Numbered from the stretch's first letter, positions 53,556-63,989 are shown. The stretch: 64,000 bases of DNA from Shewanella aquimarina (GCF_023349185.1 NZ_JAKIKY010000004.1:62001-126000); one strand, 5' to 3'. Numbers and translations are program-made. The notes: generated by a model from the sequence alone, not told the origin.

Positions 53556-55346
53556 ATGAAAAAGATGAAACTTGCGGTTTGTCTAGCCACATTAATGGGC
53601 ACAGCCGGATTCATGGGCAACGCCATGGCAGCCGATAACCTGGCTGACTTCCACGCCCAAAATCAAGAATGTGATAGCTGCCACCAACCCGATGGTGAGT
53701 TGTCAAACGACAGCCTGACCTATGAGAACGAGCAGTGTGTATCTTGTCATGGTACCTTAGCTGAAGTGGCTGAAACCACTAAGCATGAACACTACAACGC
53801 CCACGATTCTCACTTCCCTGGCGATGTATCCTGTACCTCATGTCACAGCGCCCACGAAAAGTCTATGGTCTACTGTGATTCTTGCCATAGCTTCGATTTC
53901 AACATGCCATATGCCAAGAAGTGGGAGCGTCACGAGCCTACTATTGCCGAACTGGCGAAAGACAAGGCAGAACGTCAAGCGGCTCTTGCTAGCGCACCTC
54001 GCGATACCGTTGACGTAGTGGTTGTGGGTTCAGGCGGCGCAGGTTTCTCTGCCGCAGTATCGGCCCATGATAACGGCGCCAAAGTCATTCTGATTGAGAA
54101 AGAGCCTGTTATCGGTGGTAACGCTAAGCTGGCGGCCGGTGGTATGAACGCCGCTTGGACAGATCAGCAAAAAGCGAAAAACATCAAAGACGACCCAGAG
54201 ATCATGTTTAAAGACACCATGAAAGGTGGCCGTAACATCAACGATCCTGAGTTGGTTAAGATCCTTTCTTCTCACTCTAAAGGTTCAGTTGATTGGATGA
54301 CCGCTATGGGCGCCGACCTAAGCGACGTAGGTCGTATGGGTGGTGCATCGGTTAACCGTTCACACCGTCCAACGGGTGGTGCAGGTGTAGGTGCACACGT
54401 GGTACAGGTGCTTTACGATAACGCGGTTAAGCGCAACATCGACATCCGTATGAACACTCGCGGCATCGAGATCCTAAAAGATGATAGCGGCAAGGTAAAA
54501 GGTATCCTGGTTAAGGGTATGTACAAGGGTTACTACTGGGTGAAAGCCGATGCAGTGATTCTGGCTACCGGTGGTTTCGCTAAGAACAACGAGCGCGTGT
54601 CTAAGCTGGATCCTAAGCTGAAAGGTTTCGTATCGACTAACCAACCAGGTGCAGTAGGTGATGGTATCGACGTAGCAGCAAACGCTGGCGCGGCGATGAA
54701 AGATCTTGAATATATCCAAGCTCACCCAACCCTATCTGTTAAAGGTGGTGTGATGGTGACAGAAGCGGTTCGTGGTAACGGCGCTATCTTAGTTAACCGT
54801 GAAGGTAAGCGCTTCGTCAACGAGATCACTACTCGTGACAAGGCTGCCGCGGCTATCCTGAAGCAAACTGGTAAGTCTGCCTATCTGATTTTCGATGACT
54901 CAGTTCGTAAGTCTCTGAAGAAGATCGATAAGTATATCGGCTTGGGTGTTGCACCTAGCGCAGATAGCCTAGAGAAACTAGGTAAACAGGAAGGTATCGA
55001 CGGTAAAGCACTTACCGAAACCGTTGCACGCTACAACAGCTTCGTGACTGCCGGTAAAGATGCTGATTTCGAGCGTCCTAACCTGCCACGTGCACTAAAC
55101 GAAGGTAACTACTATGCCATCGAAGTAACTCCTGGTGTTCATCACACCATGGGTGGCGTGATGATCGATACCAAGGCTGAGGTAATGGATGCTAAGAAGC
55201 AGGTCATTCCAGGTCTATATGGTGCCGGTGAAGTAACTGGTGGCGTTCACGGTGCAAACCGTCTGGGTGGTAACGCTATCTCTGACATCATCACCTTCGG
55301 TCGCCTAGCGGGTGAAGAAGCAGCGAAATACTCTAAGAAGAACTAA
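53556..55346 (+). CDS. fccA: Periplasmic flavocytochrome c fumarate reductase
   Basis: The soluble fumarate reductase of Shewanella, accepting electrons from CymA and reducing fumarate to succinate in the periplasm. A signal peptide (to about residue 25) is followed by a tetrahaem domain with four CxxCH motifs (C39-H43, C61-H65, C93-H97, C107-H111). The FAD domain opens with [19 protein letters not shown]. The flavin/substrate domain has [29 protein letters not shown] and [12 protein letters not shown]. At 596 residues it matches known FccA. Codon use is that of a strongly expressed gene. A terminator follows. Confidence 0.97.
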   Translation: MKKMKLAVCLATLMGTAGFMGNAMAADNLADFHAQNQECDSCHQPDGELSNDSLTYENEQCVSCHGTLAEVAETTKHEHYNAHDSHFPGDVSCTSCHSAHEKSMVYCDSCHSFDFNMPYAKKWERHEPTIAELAKDKAERQAALASAPRDTVDVVVVGSGGAGFSAAVSAHDNGAKVILIEKEPVIGGNAKLAAGGMNAAWTDQQKAKNIKDDPEIMFKDTMKGGRNINDPELVKILSSHSKGSVDWMTAMGADLSDVGRMGGASVNRSHRPTGGAGVGAHVVQVLYDNAVKRNIDIRMNTRGIEILKDDSGKVKGILVKGMYKGYYWVKADAVILATGGFAKNNERVSKLDPKLKGFVSTNQPGAVGDGIDVAANAGAAMKDLEYIQAHPTLSVKGGVMVTEAVRGNGAILVNREGKRFVNEITTRDKAAAAILKQTGKSAYLIFDDSVRKSLKKIDKYIGLGVAPSADSLEKLGKQEGIDGKALTETVARYNSFVTAGKDADFERPNLPRALNEGNYYAIEVTPGVHHTMGGVMIDTKAEVMDAKKQVIPGLYGAGEVTGGVHGANRLGGNAISDIITFGRLAGEEAAKYSKKN

Positions 55347-55700
55347 ATCTTCTTAACTAACCTAACTCATAGGTTACTAACATAGTTTAGCAACATCCCA
55401 AAGGTGGCTAGGAAGCCACCGCTAAAAAAGCCACGGTCTCCGCCGTGGCTTTTTTGTGTCAGGAACACTTATGCCAAAGCCCAGGGATGGAAGGCATTGG
55501 TGTTTGTATAGGGACTTACGTTTATGGGGACGTTATCCCCGGTGGCCCTGCTATCGACGTTCGCAGATGCATCTATACAGGAAGTTTTACCTCTTAGATT
55601 AGGCTTTAACTCTGCCATTTAAGGGTTAAGCGTTTGGGATTTCGTACTATTAGGCTTTTCGTTGTTAGAATGGTTTCCTGTATTCAAATAGGCAGCAAAG
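55347..55700. other. Intergenic region after fccA
   Basis: It contains the fccA terminator. The remaining 245 bp before the SDR gene show no gene and presumably hold its promoter. Confidence 0.5.
55403..55455 (+). terminator. Hairpin and intrinsic terminator after fccA
   Basis: A first hairpin GGTGGCT/AGCCACC lies at 55403-55420. The terminator proper is AAAAAAGCCACGG paired with CCGTGGCTTTTTT (55424-55455). Confidence 0.9.
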
Positions 55701-56582
55701 TTGAAAATTTTAGTTACAGGCACTGCGGGTAGGGTCGGTCGGGCCATCTATATTCACCTAATGAAAGAGCATGAAGTCGTTGGGATCGATAGGACACCAT
55801 GTTCGACCGCTGATGTTGTCGGAGATATCCGTGACACTGCCTTATTGGCAGAAGCGTTAGAAGGTGTCGAGGTGATCATTCATACCGCGGCGCTTCATGC
55901 GCCCCATGTTGGGTTGGTACCAGATGATGAATTTGAAGAGATCAATATCAAAGCGACAGAGCAGTTGGCTCTGATGGGGGTAAAAAAGGGGATCAAACAC
56001 TTTGTATTCACCAGCACTACTGCCCTTTATGGTTTTGCGTCAACTCCCGAAGGACGTGCTGGATGGGTTGATGAAACTGTGATGCCAAGGCCTAAGACGA
56101 TCTATCATCATTCAAAGATTAAGGCTGAGCAGTTACTCGAAAATATCTCAAGCTCGTTTGATTTACCTGTCACGGTTCTGCAGATGTCGCGCTGTTTTCC
56201 TGAACCGGTGAACTTAATGGCTGTCTATCGTTTGACCCGCGGCATAGATGCTCGAGACGTTGCCCGTGCCCATGCCTGCGCCGTGAAGCGTAGGTTGTCA
56301 GGGTTCAGGCGTTACATCATTTCCGGTAAGACCCCCTTTAGCAAAGCATGTTGTGAAAGGCTTTATCGAGATGCCAATGATGTTATTCGAGAGGCGATAC
56401 CGGGGCTTGCCGAGAGCTTTGCGGTTCGAGGTTGGAGCATGCCACAATCGCTCGATCGTGTGTATGATTCAAGCCTGGCACAGCATGAGCTTGGCTGGCA
56501 GCCCAAATATGGTTATGAGAGTGTATTGAGTTTGCTCGATAATGAAAGCGCCGAGGTTCTACCAATGAAAAGTCAAAGTTAG
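55701..56582 (+). CDS. NAD(P)-dependent epimerase/dehydratase (extended SDR)
   Basis: A 293-residue extended short-chain dehydrogenase. The Rossmann start is ILVTGTAGRVGRAIY with GTAGRVG. An acidic residue follows beta-2 (VVGIDRTP), suggesting NAD preference. The active-site YxxxK appears as TIYHHSKIKAEQLL with an upstream FTSTTALYG. The substrate is not evident. TTG at 55701 is taken as the start, since the conserved glycine motif begins immediately after it. Confidence 0.85.
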   Translation: MKILVTGTAGRVGRAIYIHLMKEHEVVGIDRTPCSTADVVGDIRDTALLAEALEGVEVIIHTAALHAPHVGLVPDDEFEEINIKATEQLALMGVKKGIKHFVFTSTTALYGFASTPEGRAGWVDETVMPRPKTIYHHSKIKAEQLLENISSSFDLPVTVLQMSRCFPEPVNLMAVYRLTRGIDARDVARAHACAVKRRLSGFRRYIISGKTPFSKACCERLYRDANDVIREAIPGLAESFAVRGWSMPQSLDRVYDSSLAQHELGWQPKYGYESVLSLLDNESAEVLPMKSQS

Positions 56583-56693
56583 CAAAGAAACAAATTGCCT
56601 GTATGATTCGAACCTAGAGTCTTAAGTTTGTCTAAGTAGGATATTTCGCATCTTATAATTAAGCGCAGTTTAGAAAATGGAGTGTTAAGTCGA

Positions 56694-56903
56694 ATGGATT
56701 TAAACGCAACTGTTTGGGGGCAAGTGTATTTGGTTCTTGCTCTTATCGTTATTTATCTGACAATTAGGTATGCAAAAGGCATTTCTAACAATCTTTCTTT
56801 GGTTGTTTTTTATACGTGCATCCTAAATGTTTTTATGCCGCCGGTTGGCTGGATATATTGTTTCTACTGGTTTAGACGCAGCGCTTTAGGAAAAATCAGC
56901 TAA
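56694..56903 (+). CDS. Small membrane protein
   Basis: About 69 residues from the ATG at 56694 (a GTG at 56682 is in frame but overlaps the GGAG ribosome site). Two hydrophobic segments are present (VYLVLALIVIYLTIRYA and LVVFYTCILNVFMPPVGWIY). A two-helix inner-membrane protein of unknown role. Confidence 0.55.
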   Translation: MDLNATVWGQVYLVLALIVIYLTIRYAKGISNNLSLVVFYTCILNVFMPPVGWIYCFYWFRRSALGKIS

Positions 56904-57012
56904 TAAAGAGTTTAGGCTGCGAAAGAGGTGAGTGCTGTCTTTCGATAGCTTTTATGCATTGACTGTATCTATTTGGGTATTGAGAAACGATAAGGAAAGG
57001 AGACCTTAAATT

Positions 57013-57357
57013 ATGCAAAGCGTTGTTGAAGTGCTAGAGAGCGAAGGGTTTAACGTTCGTCAAAAGAATAGCAAAGTTCTAGTAAAGTTAGATGGCCTCG
57101 CTAACCCTGTCACTGTCACCAAGGATATTGCGAAGGACGAGTATAAGCTTGGTAGCAACGATTGGGGCATGTCGTTATCCGCTTCTTTGGTTCTTATGCT
57201 CGGCCTTTATGGATATCAACAGCATAGTGACAGCTTAATTAATGCTGTTTTTATTGCCGGAGCCCTGTGGTTGTTTGTCGTCGTGCTGCTTACCGAACTT
57301 AAGTTGACAAAATTGCGTGCGCTTATCGATAAACTCAATCGAGAAAGCCGCTGCTAA
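57013..57357 (+). CDS. Small membrane protein with N-terminal soluble part
   Basis: A 114-residue protein with a short soluble domain (residues 1-50) followed by two hydrophobic helices (SLSASLVLMLGLYGY and INAVFIAGALWLFVVVLL). AAAGGAGA lies close before the ATG, so the start is credible. Unknown family. It precedes the DUF2157-like gene by 65 bp. Confidence 0.6.
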   Translation: MQSVVEVLESEGFNVRQKNSKVLVKLDGLANPVTVTKDIAKDEYKLGSNDWGMSLSASLVLMLGLYGYQQHSDSLINAVFIAGALWLFVVVLLTELKLTKLRALIDKLNRESRC

Positions 57358-57422
57358 CAAGTGACTATCGCAATACCACTGTTGTCACTATGCTAGTTAC
57401 AAATTAATGTCAGGGAGTAAAC

Positions 57423-58451
57423 ATGGATGTCAGTAAGAAGCAGTTAGATGCTGCGGCGCGGGAAAATATCATTTCAGCTCAGCAAGCTGAAGCTCTCTAT
57501 CAGTTCTTAGCCGCTCAGCCTAGTGCCAATCCCAAATTTACCTTTACCCATGTGCTCTATTACTTGGGTGGGCTTATCGCCATCGGCGCAATGACGCTTT
57601 TCATGAACTTAGGGTGGGAGTCCTTCGGCGGCGCAGGTATTTTGTTTATCTCGATGCTGTATGCGGCTGTTGGTTTAACCCTGACCAACAGGTTTTCGGC
57701 AAGAGGCCTCATCATCCCAGCTGGCATTTGTGCCACCTTTGTCGTCTGTTTAACCCCTCTAGCGATTTATGGCCTGCAACAATGGTTAGGTGTATGGCCA
57801 GATGAGAGTGCCTACAGGGATTATCACAGAGTCATAAAATGGCATTGGTTATACATGGAACTGGGTACACTCGTCGTCGGCGTCATCACCGCGTGGCGAT
57901 ATAAATATCCCTTTTTAATCATGCCTATCGCGGTCACCCTCTGGTATATGACGATGGACATGACAGTGGTGATCTCGGGTGATGAAATAACATGGGAGCT
58001 TAGATCCTTAGTCTCAATGTATTTAGGCCTATTAATGATAGGGCTCGCCTTTTGGGTCGACATCAGGTCTCACCATAAGGCTGACTATGGCTTTTGGATC
58101 TACATTTTCGGCGTCATCGCCTTTTGGTGTGGCTTAACTTTCCAGCACTCAGACAGCGAACTATCAAAGTTTATCTATTTCTGCATTAACCTTTTGATGA
58201 TAGGGGTTGGCGCGCTGTTAGTTCGAAGAGTATTCGTGGTATTTGGTGCCCTTGGCAGTTGCGGCTATCTCAGTTACTTGGCTTACGACGTCTTTAAGGA
58301 TAGCTGGCTGTTCCCGATTGCATTATCGTTAATCGGGCTCGGGGTGGTTTATCTCGGCGTGCTCTGGCAGAAGCATGAAAAAGCCATTACCGAAAAATCG
58401 AGAGCATTATTGCCGGCGCCACTTAGGGAACTGCTGGAATCAAAGTCGTGA
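57423..58451 (+). CDS. DUF2157-like polytopic membrane protein
   Basis: A 342-residue protein. The N-terminus KQLDAAARENIISAQQAEAL is the short helical head seen in DUF2157 proteins. About nine hydrophobic segments follow (for example VLYYLGGLIAIGAMTLFMNL and FIYFCINLLMIGVGALLVRR). Function unknown. It is convergent with fbp, with a shared terminator between them. Confidence 0.7.
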   Translation: MDVSKKQLDAAARENIISAQQAEALYQFLAAQPSANPKFTFTHVLYYLGGLIAIGAMTLFMNLGWESFGGAGILFISMLYAAVGLTLTNRFSARGLIIPAGICATFVVCLTPLAIYGLQQWLGVWPDESAYRDYHRVIKWHWLYMELGTLVVGVITAWRYKYPFLIMPIAVTLWYMTMDMTVVISGDEITWELRSLVSMYLGLLMIGLAFWVDIRSHHKADYGFWIYIFGVIAFWCGLTFQHSDSELSKFIYFCINLLMIGVGALLVRRVFVVFGALGSCGYLSYLAYDVFKDSWLFPIALSLIGLGVVYLGVLWQKHEKAITEKSRALLPAPLRELLESKS

Positions 58452-58483
58452 ATTGGCTTTTAACATGCTTCCCGTGAGGCAAT

Positions 58484-58512
58484 AAAAAAGTCGCCAGTTG
58501 GCGACTTTTTCA
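58484..58512. terminator. Bidirectional terminator between DUF2157-like gene and fbp
   Basis: AAAAAGTCGCC pairs with GGCGACTTTTT around AGTT. Confidence 0.9.
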
Positions 58513-58536
58513 TTTAATAAACAGGAGAAGATTAGT

Positions 58537-59526
58537 TTACAGGCTTGGCTCTTCGCTGTAGTCTTGGCCGTGGTATTCAAGGCAGGCATCGACTTCGTTG
58601 GCCGAGCCTAAGATCACAGCGACGCGCTGGTGGATCTCGCTTGGCTGGATGTCCATGATGGTTTCATAACCGGTAGAGGCCTTGCCGCCAGCTTGTTCGA
58701 CCAGGAAAGACATAGGGTTAGCTTCGTACATTAGGCGTAGCTTGTATGGCTTCTCTGGATTCTTGTTGTCGGTTGGGTAGGTGAACAGGCCGCCGCGTGA
58801 CAGTACACGGTGCACGTCGCCAACCATGGCCGCGATCCAGCGCATGTTGAATGACTTCTCGCGTGGTCCGATTTTGCCAAGCAGCAGGTCGGCGATATAG
58901 GTCTGCATCGGTGCTTCCCAGAAACGCTGGTTAGACATGTTGATGGCGAATTCGCTGGTGTCCTTGCTGATGGACATGGCGTCGTTGGTCAGCAGGTACT
59001 CGTTAGTCTCAGGGTTGAGAGTAAACAGCTGTACCCCTTGGCCAGTGGTGAGGGCCAGCATGGTCGATGGACCATATAACACGTAACCAGCGGCGACCTG
59101 CTGACGACCCGCCTGTAGGAAGCTCTGCTCGCTCAGCTCACCGCTAGGAGCCGGCAGTACCGAGAAGATGGTACCGACCAGAGAGTTGATGTCGATGTTT
59201 GACGAACCATCCAGTGGGTCGAAACAGACCAGGAAGTCACCGCTCTGACCTACCTCGACAATATGATCTTCCTCTTCAGATGCCAGACCACGTACCGTGC
59301 TGTCGGCCGTTAAGGCTTCTTTGAGCATGTCGTTGGTGATCACGTCGAGCTTCTTCTGGGTTTCGCCTTGAACGTTTTCCTGTTCTGTGGCGCCCAGCAC
59401 GCCTGCGAGGGCGCCGTGACGCACCGCGTGGCTGATGGCTTTAGAGGTATCGGCCAGCGTGGTTAACAGCTGGGCTAGCGGAGCTTGAATTCCTTGTGAA
59501 CTAAGGTGTTGTGCCAGAGTTTGCAT
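58537..59526 (-). CDS. fbp: Fructose-1,6-bisphosphatase, class I
   Basis: A gluconeogenic phosphatase. The class I metal site is [27 protein letters not shown] and [20 protein letters not shown] with GKASTGYE are further signatures. At 329 residues it matches the family. It suits growth on lactate and other gluconeogenic substrates, which other genes here also serve. Divergent from the DPP-IV-like gene. Confidence 0.97.
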   Translation of the reverse strand: MQTLAQHLSSQGIQAPLAQLLTTLADTSKAISHAVRHGALAGVLGATEQENVQGETQKKLDVITNDMLKEALTADSTVRGLASEEEDHIVEVGQSGDFLVCFDPLDGSSNIDINSLVGTIFSVLPAPSGELSEQSFLQAGRQQVAAGYVLYGPSTMLALTTGQGVQLFTLNPETNEYLLTNDAMSISKDTSEFAINMSNQRFWEAPMQTYIADLLLGKIGPREKSFNMRWIAAMVGDVHRVLSRGGLFTYPTDNKNPEKPYKLRLMYEANPMSFLVEQAGGKASTGYETIMDIQPSEIHQRVAVILGSANEVDACLEYHGQDYSEEPSL

Positions 59527-59729
59527 GTTATTTCCTATGACAAATGGGAGCTAGGCTCGCACTGGAGGTCAGATCTTGTTTATCTTGTTATGCGGGCGAT
59601 TCTACCCCAGATGAATCATTTTTTCAGCGGCAATTTAGGTCGGCTGGATCGCGGTTTTCGTTTTGGGTCACTTTAGGGCACAATGTCAGCCTGCAATTTG
59701 ACCTAACTGTTTTCTATCCGGACATAATA

Positions 59730-61982
59730 ATGACTAAAAAATGGATAAGTTCAGCCTTAATGGCGGTGCCTATGTTTTTATCTCATGCGGTAAGTGCGTC
59801 ACAACCCCAACTTGTACAGCCACTTGGCGGCAACGAGCCCCTCACCGTAGAGAGGCTCTATGCCTCTCCGGCATTGGCGGGCAGTAGCCCAAGAGGATTA
59901 AAGCTGTCGCCCGACGGTAAGCGTGTGACCTATCTGGCTGGTCGGGCAGAGGATCAACACTTCTACGATCTCTGGCAGATGGAGGTGGCAACGGGTAAAC
60001 AGAGCCTGCTGCTCGATGCCGATAAGTTAAAAAGTGCCGAACTGTCCGACGAAGAGAAGGCGCGGCGTGAGCGCCAGCGCATCTATGGTCAGGGGATCAT
60101 GGAATATTTCTGGGCGGACGATAGCCAGGCGCTGCTGATCCCGGCATCGGGCGCCCTCTATTACTACTCGCTGAGCGATAACAAGGTGACGCAACTGCCT
60201 GTAGGGGAGGGCTTTACCACAGATGCCAAGCTGTCGCCTAAGGGGCATTATGTCTCTTTCGTGCGGGATCAGAACCTCTATGTATTCGATCTGAAAACCC
60301 AGAAGCTGACTGCCATGACCACAGACGGTGGTGGCGCCATCAAGAATGGCATGGCCGAGTTTGTCGCCCAGGAGGAGATGGACAGGATGACGGGTTACTG
60401 GTGGGCGCCGGATGAGTCGGCCATCGCCTTTACACGTATCGACGAGTCCGGTGTAGAGCTGGTGACCCGCAACGAGATCTATGCCGATGGCATCAAGCTA
60501 ACCGAGCAGCGTTACCCTTATGCGGGTAAGAACAACGTGGTCATCGACTTGGGCGTGGTGACCCTGGCCGATAAAAAAGTGCGCTGGGTCGACCTGGGAG
60601 AGGAGAAGGATATCTATCTGCCGAGAGTGAAGTGGTTGCCAGACAGCCTGCAGCTTTCCTTTCAGTGGCAGAGCCGAGATCAGAAAACCTTAGATCTGCG
60701 TATTGTCGATCTACGTAGCCAGGATGCCCCAATGACCATGATCCGCGAGGAGAGTGACGCCTGGGTGAACCTGAATAACGACCTATATTTCCTCAAAAAA
60801 TCAACGCAGATGCTGTGGGCATCGGAGCGCGATGGCTTTAACCATCTGTATCTGTTCGATCAGCAGGGACGACTGCTTAAGCGGTTGACTAAGGGCGATT
60901 GGGCGGTGGACGAGCTGGTGCATGTGGATGAGCAGGCGGGTTGGGTCTATTTCACCGGCCGCAAGGCGAGCGTGGTCGAGCAGCACCTGTTCCGCGTACC
61001 GCTTAAGGGCGGCAAGATAGAGCAGCTGAGCAAGCGTAGCGGCATGCACGCGCCGGTATTTGCCGACAATCAGGCAATCTATCTGGATTACTTCAACAGC
61101 CTGGCGCAGCCGCCGCAGATTAGTTTGCACGACGAGCAGGGCAAGCGTCTGGCCTGGGTGGAGCAGAACAAGGTGGATAAGGCGCACCCTCTCTATCCTT
61201 ACTTTGGTCAGTGGCAGCTGCCCGAGTTTGGCCAGATAAAGGCTGAAGACGGTCAGGCACTGCAATATCGTCTGTTTAAGCCGACGCAATTTGATGCCAC
61301 TAAGCAGTACCCTGTGGTGGTGCGCGTCTACGGTGGTCCCCATGCCCAGCTGGTGGTTAACAGCTGGAGCGAGCACGACTACTTTACCCAGTATCTGCTG
61401 CAACAGGGCTTTATCGTGTTCCAGCTGGATAACCGCGGCTCGGCCCATCGTGGTACTAAGTTCGAGCAAGTGATCTATAAACATCTGGGCGAGGCCGAGG
61501 TGAACGATCAGAAAGCGGGCGTCGACTACCTGCGTAGCCTGAGCTATGTGGATGGCAATAACATCGCCATCTATGGCCATAGCTATGGCGGCTACATGGC
61601 CCTGATGAGCCTGTTTAAGGCGCCGGATCATTTTAAGGCGGCTATCTCGGGTGCCCCCGTGACCGACTGGTCTCTGTATGACACTCACTACACAGAGCGT
61701 TACCTGTCGCATCCAGAGACCAATGCCGAAGGCTACGCGGCCTCTAGTGTACTGCCGTACGTCAAAGGCTATCAGTCTGGTCTGCTCATGTATCACGGTA
61801 TGGCCGACGACAATGTGTTGTTTGAAAACAGCACCCGTGTCTACAAGGCGCTACAGGATGAGGGCAAGCTGTTCCAGATGATAGATTACCCCGGTTCTAA
61901 GCACTCGATGCGCGGTGAGAAGGTGCGTACCCACCTCTATCGCTCACTGGCCGACTTCCTCGACAGACAGTTGAAGCACTAA
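59730..61982 (+). CDS. Dipeptidyl-peptidase IV-like S9 peptidase
   Basis: A 750-residue exported peptidase that removes X-Pro dipeptides. A signal peptide (MTKKWISSALMAVPMFLSH...) is followed by an S9B propeller with the double-Glu block VAQEEMDRMTGYWW. The hydrolase has S618 in GHSYGGYM, D693/D694 in GMADDN and H725 in SKHSMRG. The frame continues 62 codons upstream to 59544, but the signal peptide and ATG at 59730 mark the real start. A terminator follows. It is unrelated in sequence detail to the S9-Sel1 fusion at 46393. Confidence 0.92.
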   Translation: MTKKWISSALMAVPMFLSHAVSASQPQLVQPLGGNEPLTVERLYASPALAGSSPRGLKLSPDGKRVTYLAGRAEDQHFYDLWQMEVATGKQSLLLDADKLKSAELSDEEKARRERQRIYGQGIMEYFWADDSQALLIPASGALYYYSLSDNKVTQLPVGEGFTTDAKLSPKGHYVSFVRDQNLYVFDLKTQKLTAMTTDGGGAIKNGMAEFVAQEEMDRMTGYWWAPDESAIAFTRIDESGVELVTRNEIYADGIKLTEQRYPYAGKNNVVIDLGVVTLADKKVRWVDLGEEKDIYLPRVKWLPDSLQLSFQWQSRDQKTLDLRIVDLRSQDAPMTMIREESDAWVNLNNDLYFLKKSTQMLWASERDGFNHLYLFDQQGRLLKRLTKGDWAVDELVHVDEQAGWVYFTGRKASVVEQHLFRVPLKGGKIEQLSKRSGMHAPVFADNQAIYLDYFNSLAQPPQISLHDEQGKRLAWVEQNKVDKAHPLYPYFGQWQLPEFGQIKAEDGQALQYRLFKPTQFDATKQYPVVVRVYGGPHAQLVVNSWSEHDYFTQYLLQQGFIVFQLDNRGSAHRGTKFEQVIYKHLGEAEVNDQKAGVDYLRSLSYVDGNNIAIYGHSYGGYMALMSLFKAPDHFKAAISGAPVTDWSLYDTHYTERYLSHPETNAEGYAASSVLPYVKGYQSGLLMYHGMADDNVLFENSTRVYKALQDEGKLFQMIDYPGSKHSMRGEKVRTHLYRSLADFLDRQLKH

Positions 61983-62009
61983 GCTATCGGTGCTAGGCCT
62001 TAGCAAAAC

Positions 62010-62047
62010 AAAAGCCCTGTTGTTTATCGAAAGCAGCAGGGCTTTTT
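62010..62047 (+). terminator. Intrinsic terminator after the DPP-IV-like gene
   Basis: AAAAGCCCTGTTG pairs with CAGCAGGGCTTTT (one wobble), followed by T. Confidence 0.85.
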
Positions 62048-62194
62048 GTTGGGGAATTAGTATTGAAGTTAGATGACTCTGTTTTTAATTAACTTCAATA
62101 AGATATGAATAAACTGAACTTATCCTAGATAGCCTGGCCGTTGCGTCTTGCTGCACTTATCAAAAGAAGTGAAATCGAAGAGATAGAAGATACC

Positions 62195-62285
62195 TGTGTA
62201 AACACGATTTTGGCCCTTGACGACAGGACGTCGTCGTGGAGCCTCCAAGGATGGAAGTACGGCGTGCCAAAATTGTGTTTGCACA
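62195..62285. repeat. Structured intergenic repeat with 20-bp inverted ends
   Basis: The arm at 62195-62214 (ending AACACGATTTTGGC) pairs with 62266-62285 (starting GCCAAAATTGTGTT) at 18 of 20 positions. The 51-bp interior holds a second hairpin, GACGAC-AGGAC-GTCGTC, and a GGATGG motif. The inner AGGACG and GGATG phrases resemble the loops of the elements that flank the STAND gene. Confidence 0.75.
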
Positions 62286-62631
62286 TCCCTCGCCGGGCAG
62301 GTGATTCAAAGCAATGAAGTGTGATGAGGTTAATTAGGTTAGTGTGACAAAATTTGTAGGTGCAAATACCAAAGCTATCCATTCTTGGGCTTTGGCATAG
62401 TGTACCAGACACAAATCCCCTCTTTGGCCTTCTGACCTCCAGGTCTAAATCCTTCCCTAGGATTTTAGACATTCCCCACTTCCCTGTGGGTCAGGGAGGA
62501 AATGCCTCGAAATGTCTGGAACATTTCAAGGCCCTGGCCACCGGGGATACCTCTCCATAAACAGAAAATCCATGTACAACCCCCCTCTTTGGCCTTCCTT
62601 GGCCACCGGGGATAAGTACAATCCATGTACA

Positions 62632-62660
62632 AATAAGCCAGTCGTTAGACTGGCTTATTA
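62632..62660 (-). terminator. Hairpin terminator after arcA
   Basis: AATAAGCCAGTC-GTTA-GACTGGCTTATT has a perfect 12-bp stem. The T-run after it on the minus strand is short (TTATTTG). The loop is a GNNA loop closed by C-G. Confidence 0.65.
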
Positions 62661-62692
62661 ATCGAATCACATTTGCGCTAGCTGGATGTGAT

Positions 62693-63412
62693 TTATGCTT
62701 CTTCTAAGTTACCGCAGAAACGATAGCCTTCGCCGTGGATGGTAGCGATGATCTCAGGCGTATCTGGCAAGCTTTCGAAGTGCTTACGGATGCGACGAAT
62801 GGTCACGTCCACAGTACGGTCGTGTGGCTTAAGCTCACGGCCTGTCATCTTCATCAGCAGATCGGCACGGGTCAGGATCTTGCCTGGGTTCTCAACGAAG
62901 TGCAGCATGGCGCGGAACTCACTGCGGGGCAGCTTGTACGACTCGCCCTGTGGACTTACCAGTGAACGGCTGTTGATCTCTAGGCTCCAACCGTTGAAGC
63001 GGTAGAATTCTACGGCGCTCTTCTCTTCGGTTTCGCCGCCGGTGCTGTTGACGCGAGTCAGCAGGTTACGTGCACGGATAGTCAGTTCGCGTGGGTTAAA
63101 TGGCTTGGTGATATAGTCATCGGCACCAATTTCCAGACCCAAGATCTTGTCAACTTCGTTGTCACGGCCGGTAAGGAAGATAAGGCCGATGTTGTTGATT
63201 TCACGAAGTTCACGCGCAAGCAGTAGACCATTCTTACCTGGTAGGTTGATATCCATTACCACAAGATTGATCTTGTTTTCCTGCATGGCTTTATGCATCT
63301 CTGCGCCGTCATTGGCTTCAGTTACCACATATCCTTCAGCCTCGAAAATACTTCTTAGCGTGTTCCGGGTAACGGCTTCATCTTCAACGATCAGAATGTG
63401 CGGGTTTTGCAT
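62693..63412 (-). CDS. arcA: Aerobic respiration control response regulator ArcA
   Basis: An OmpR-family regulator of redox control. The receiver has acidic pocket VEDE, phospho-acceptor D54 ([10 protein letters not shown]) and K (DDYITKPF). The winged helix has [18 protein letters not shown] and [16 protein letters not shown]. At 239 residues it is close to E. coli ArcA throughout. In Shewanella ArcA is phosphorylated by ArcS/HptA rather than ArcB. AGGT lies eight bases before the ATG. A long A+T-rich region with palindromes precedes it. Confidence 0.95.
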   Translation of the reverse strand: MQNPHILIVEDEAVTRNTLRSIFEAEGYVVTEANDGAEMHKAMQENKINLVVMDINLPGKNGLLLARELREINNIGLIFLTGRDNEVDKILGLEIGADDYITKPFNPRELTIRARNLLTRVNSTGGETEEKSAVEFYRFNGWSLEINSRSLVSPQGESYKLPRSEFRAMLHFVENPGKILTRADLLMKMTGRELKPHDRTVDVTIRRIRKHFESLPDTPEIIATIHGEGYRFCGNLEEA

Positions 63413-63804
63413 ATTTATTTACCTAATATTTGTTTAAAACTGTTCTAACCATGAGCGCTAGTTGGTGCTGCTGCGCCCTATCTGTCTTCGCGACAATTAC
63501 CGAACTCACGTAGTGCTTTTATCAAACCCAATTGGTACAGCAACACACTTCATGATTAGTAAAGTATACGTATCTCTTTCAAAAGACACGCGAACTGTTA
63601 CTCACTTCGATTAACAATAGTTGGGAATAGTTCCGTTAACTATCTAATATTTTCAAGTTTAAATGCTAAATCAGCCTAAGCTCACATTTTATACAGGAAA
63701 TTGACTAACTTTTGATGACCTTGTAGTCGACAAGATGTAACAAAAAGTATTTCATCGTGAGATGAGTGGAAGTGAATCAACGAACTTATTGTACTCGTTT
63801 TAGT

Positions 63805-63820
63805 CATTTGTTAACAAATG
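63805..63820. promoter_or_regulatory. Perfect 16-bp palindrome upstream of arcA
   Basis: CATTTGTTAACAAATG is a perfect palindrome. The inner TGTTAACAAA recurs 15 bp downstream (63824 onward). The repeats resemble A+T-rich sites of global regulators, ArcA included, but the spacing is not the usual 11 bp of ArcA sites. Confidence 0.4.
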
Positions 63821-63948
63821 AAATGTTAACAAAATTCCTTTGAGATTTGATGTAAATCACATTTGTGCGCATAAGGTTCTGATTTTAATGGTATTAATAA
63901 AATTTAATAAAGTGACCTGTCTCACACCTCTAGGAAGGCGGAGGAATT

Positions 63949-63957
63949 TTGCTATAA
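63949..63957 (+). promoter_or_regulatory. Extended -10 promoter for the gene at the window edge
   Basis: TGCTATAAT is a consensus extended -10 element. No clear -35 is seen 17 bp before it. Start of transcription would be near 63964. Confidence 0.55.
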
Positions 63958-63989
63958 TCGACGGAATCTAATTTAGGAATATTTTAGTG

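Larger units (their letters stand above)
61983..62692. other. Repeat-rich gene-free region before arcA
   Basis: No gene is seen. It contains the DPP-IV-like gene's terminator and the structured repeat at 62195-62285. Short hairpins follow (for example GAAATGT/ACATTTC near 62509-62527), then two copies of a CCTC/GGCC-rich phrase (TTGGCCTT...GGCCACCGGGGATA at about 62530-62614). The arcA-side hairpin lies at 62632-62660. Confidence 0.6.
63413..63989. other. A+T-rich intergenic region upstream of arcA
   Basis: Separates arcA from a plus-strand gene that begins at the window edge. It contains the palindrome at 63805-63820, a second TGTTAACA at 63824-63831 and an extended -10 promoter at 63949-63957. 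No gene is seen. Confidence 0.5.

Noticed and set aside
59544..59729. 62-codon N-terminal extension of the DPP-IV-like peptidase
   Set aside because: The ATG at 59730 begins a good signal peptide. The upstream residues do not look like coding sequence and overlap the divergent fbp promoter region.
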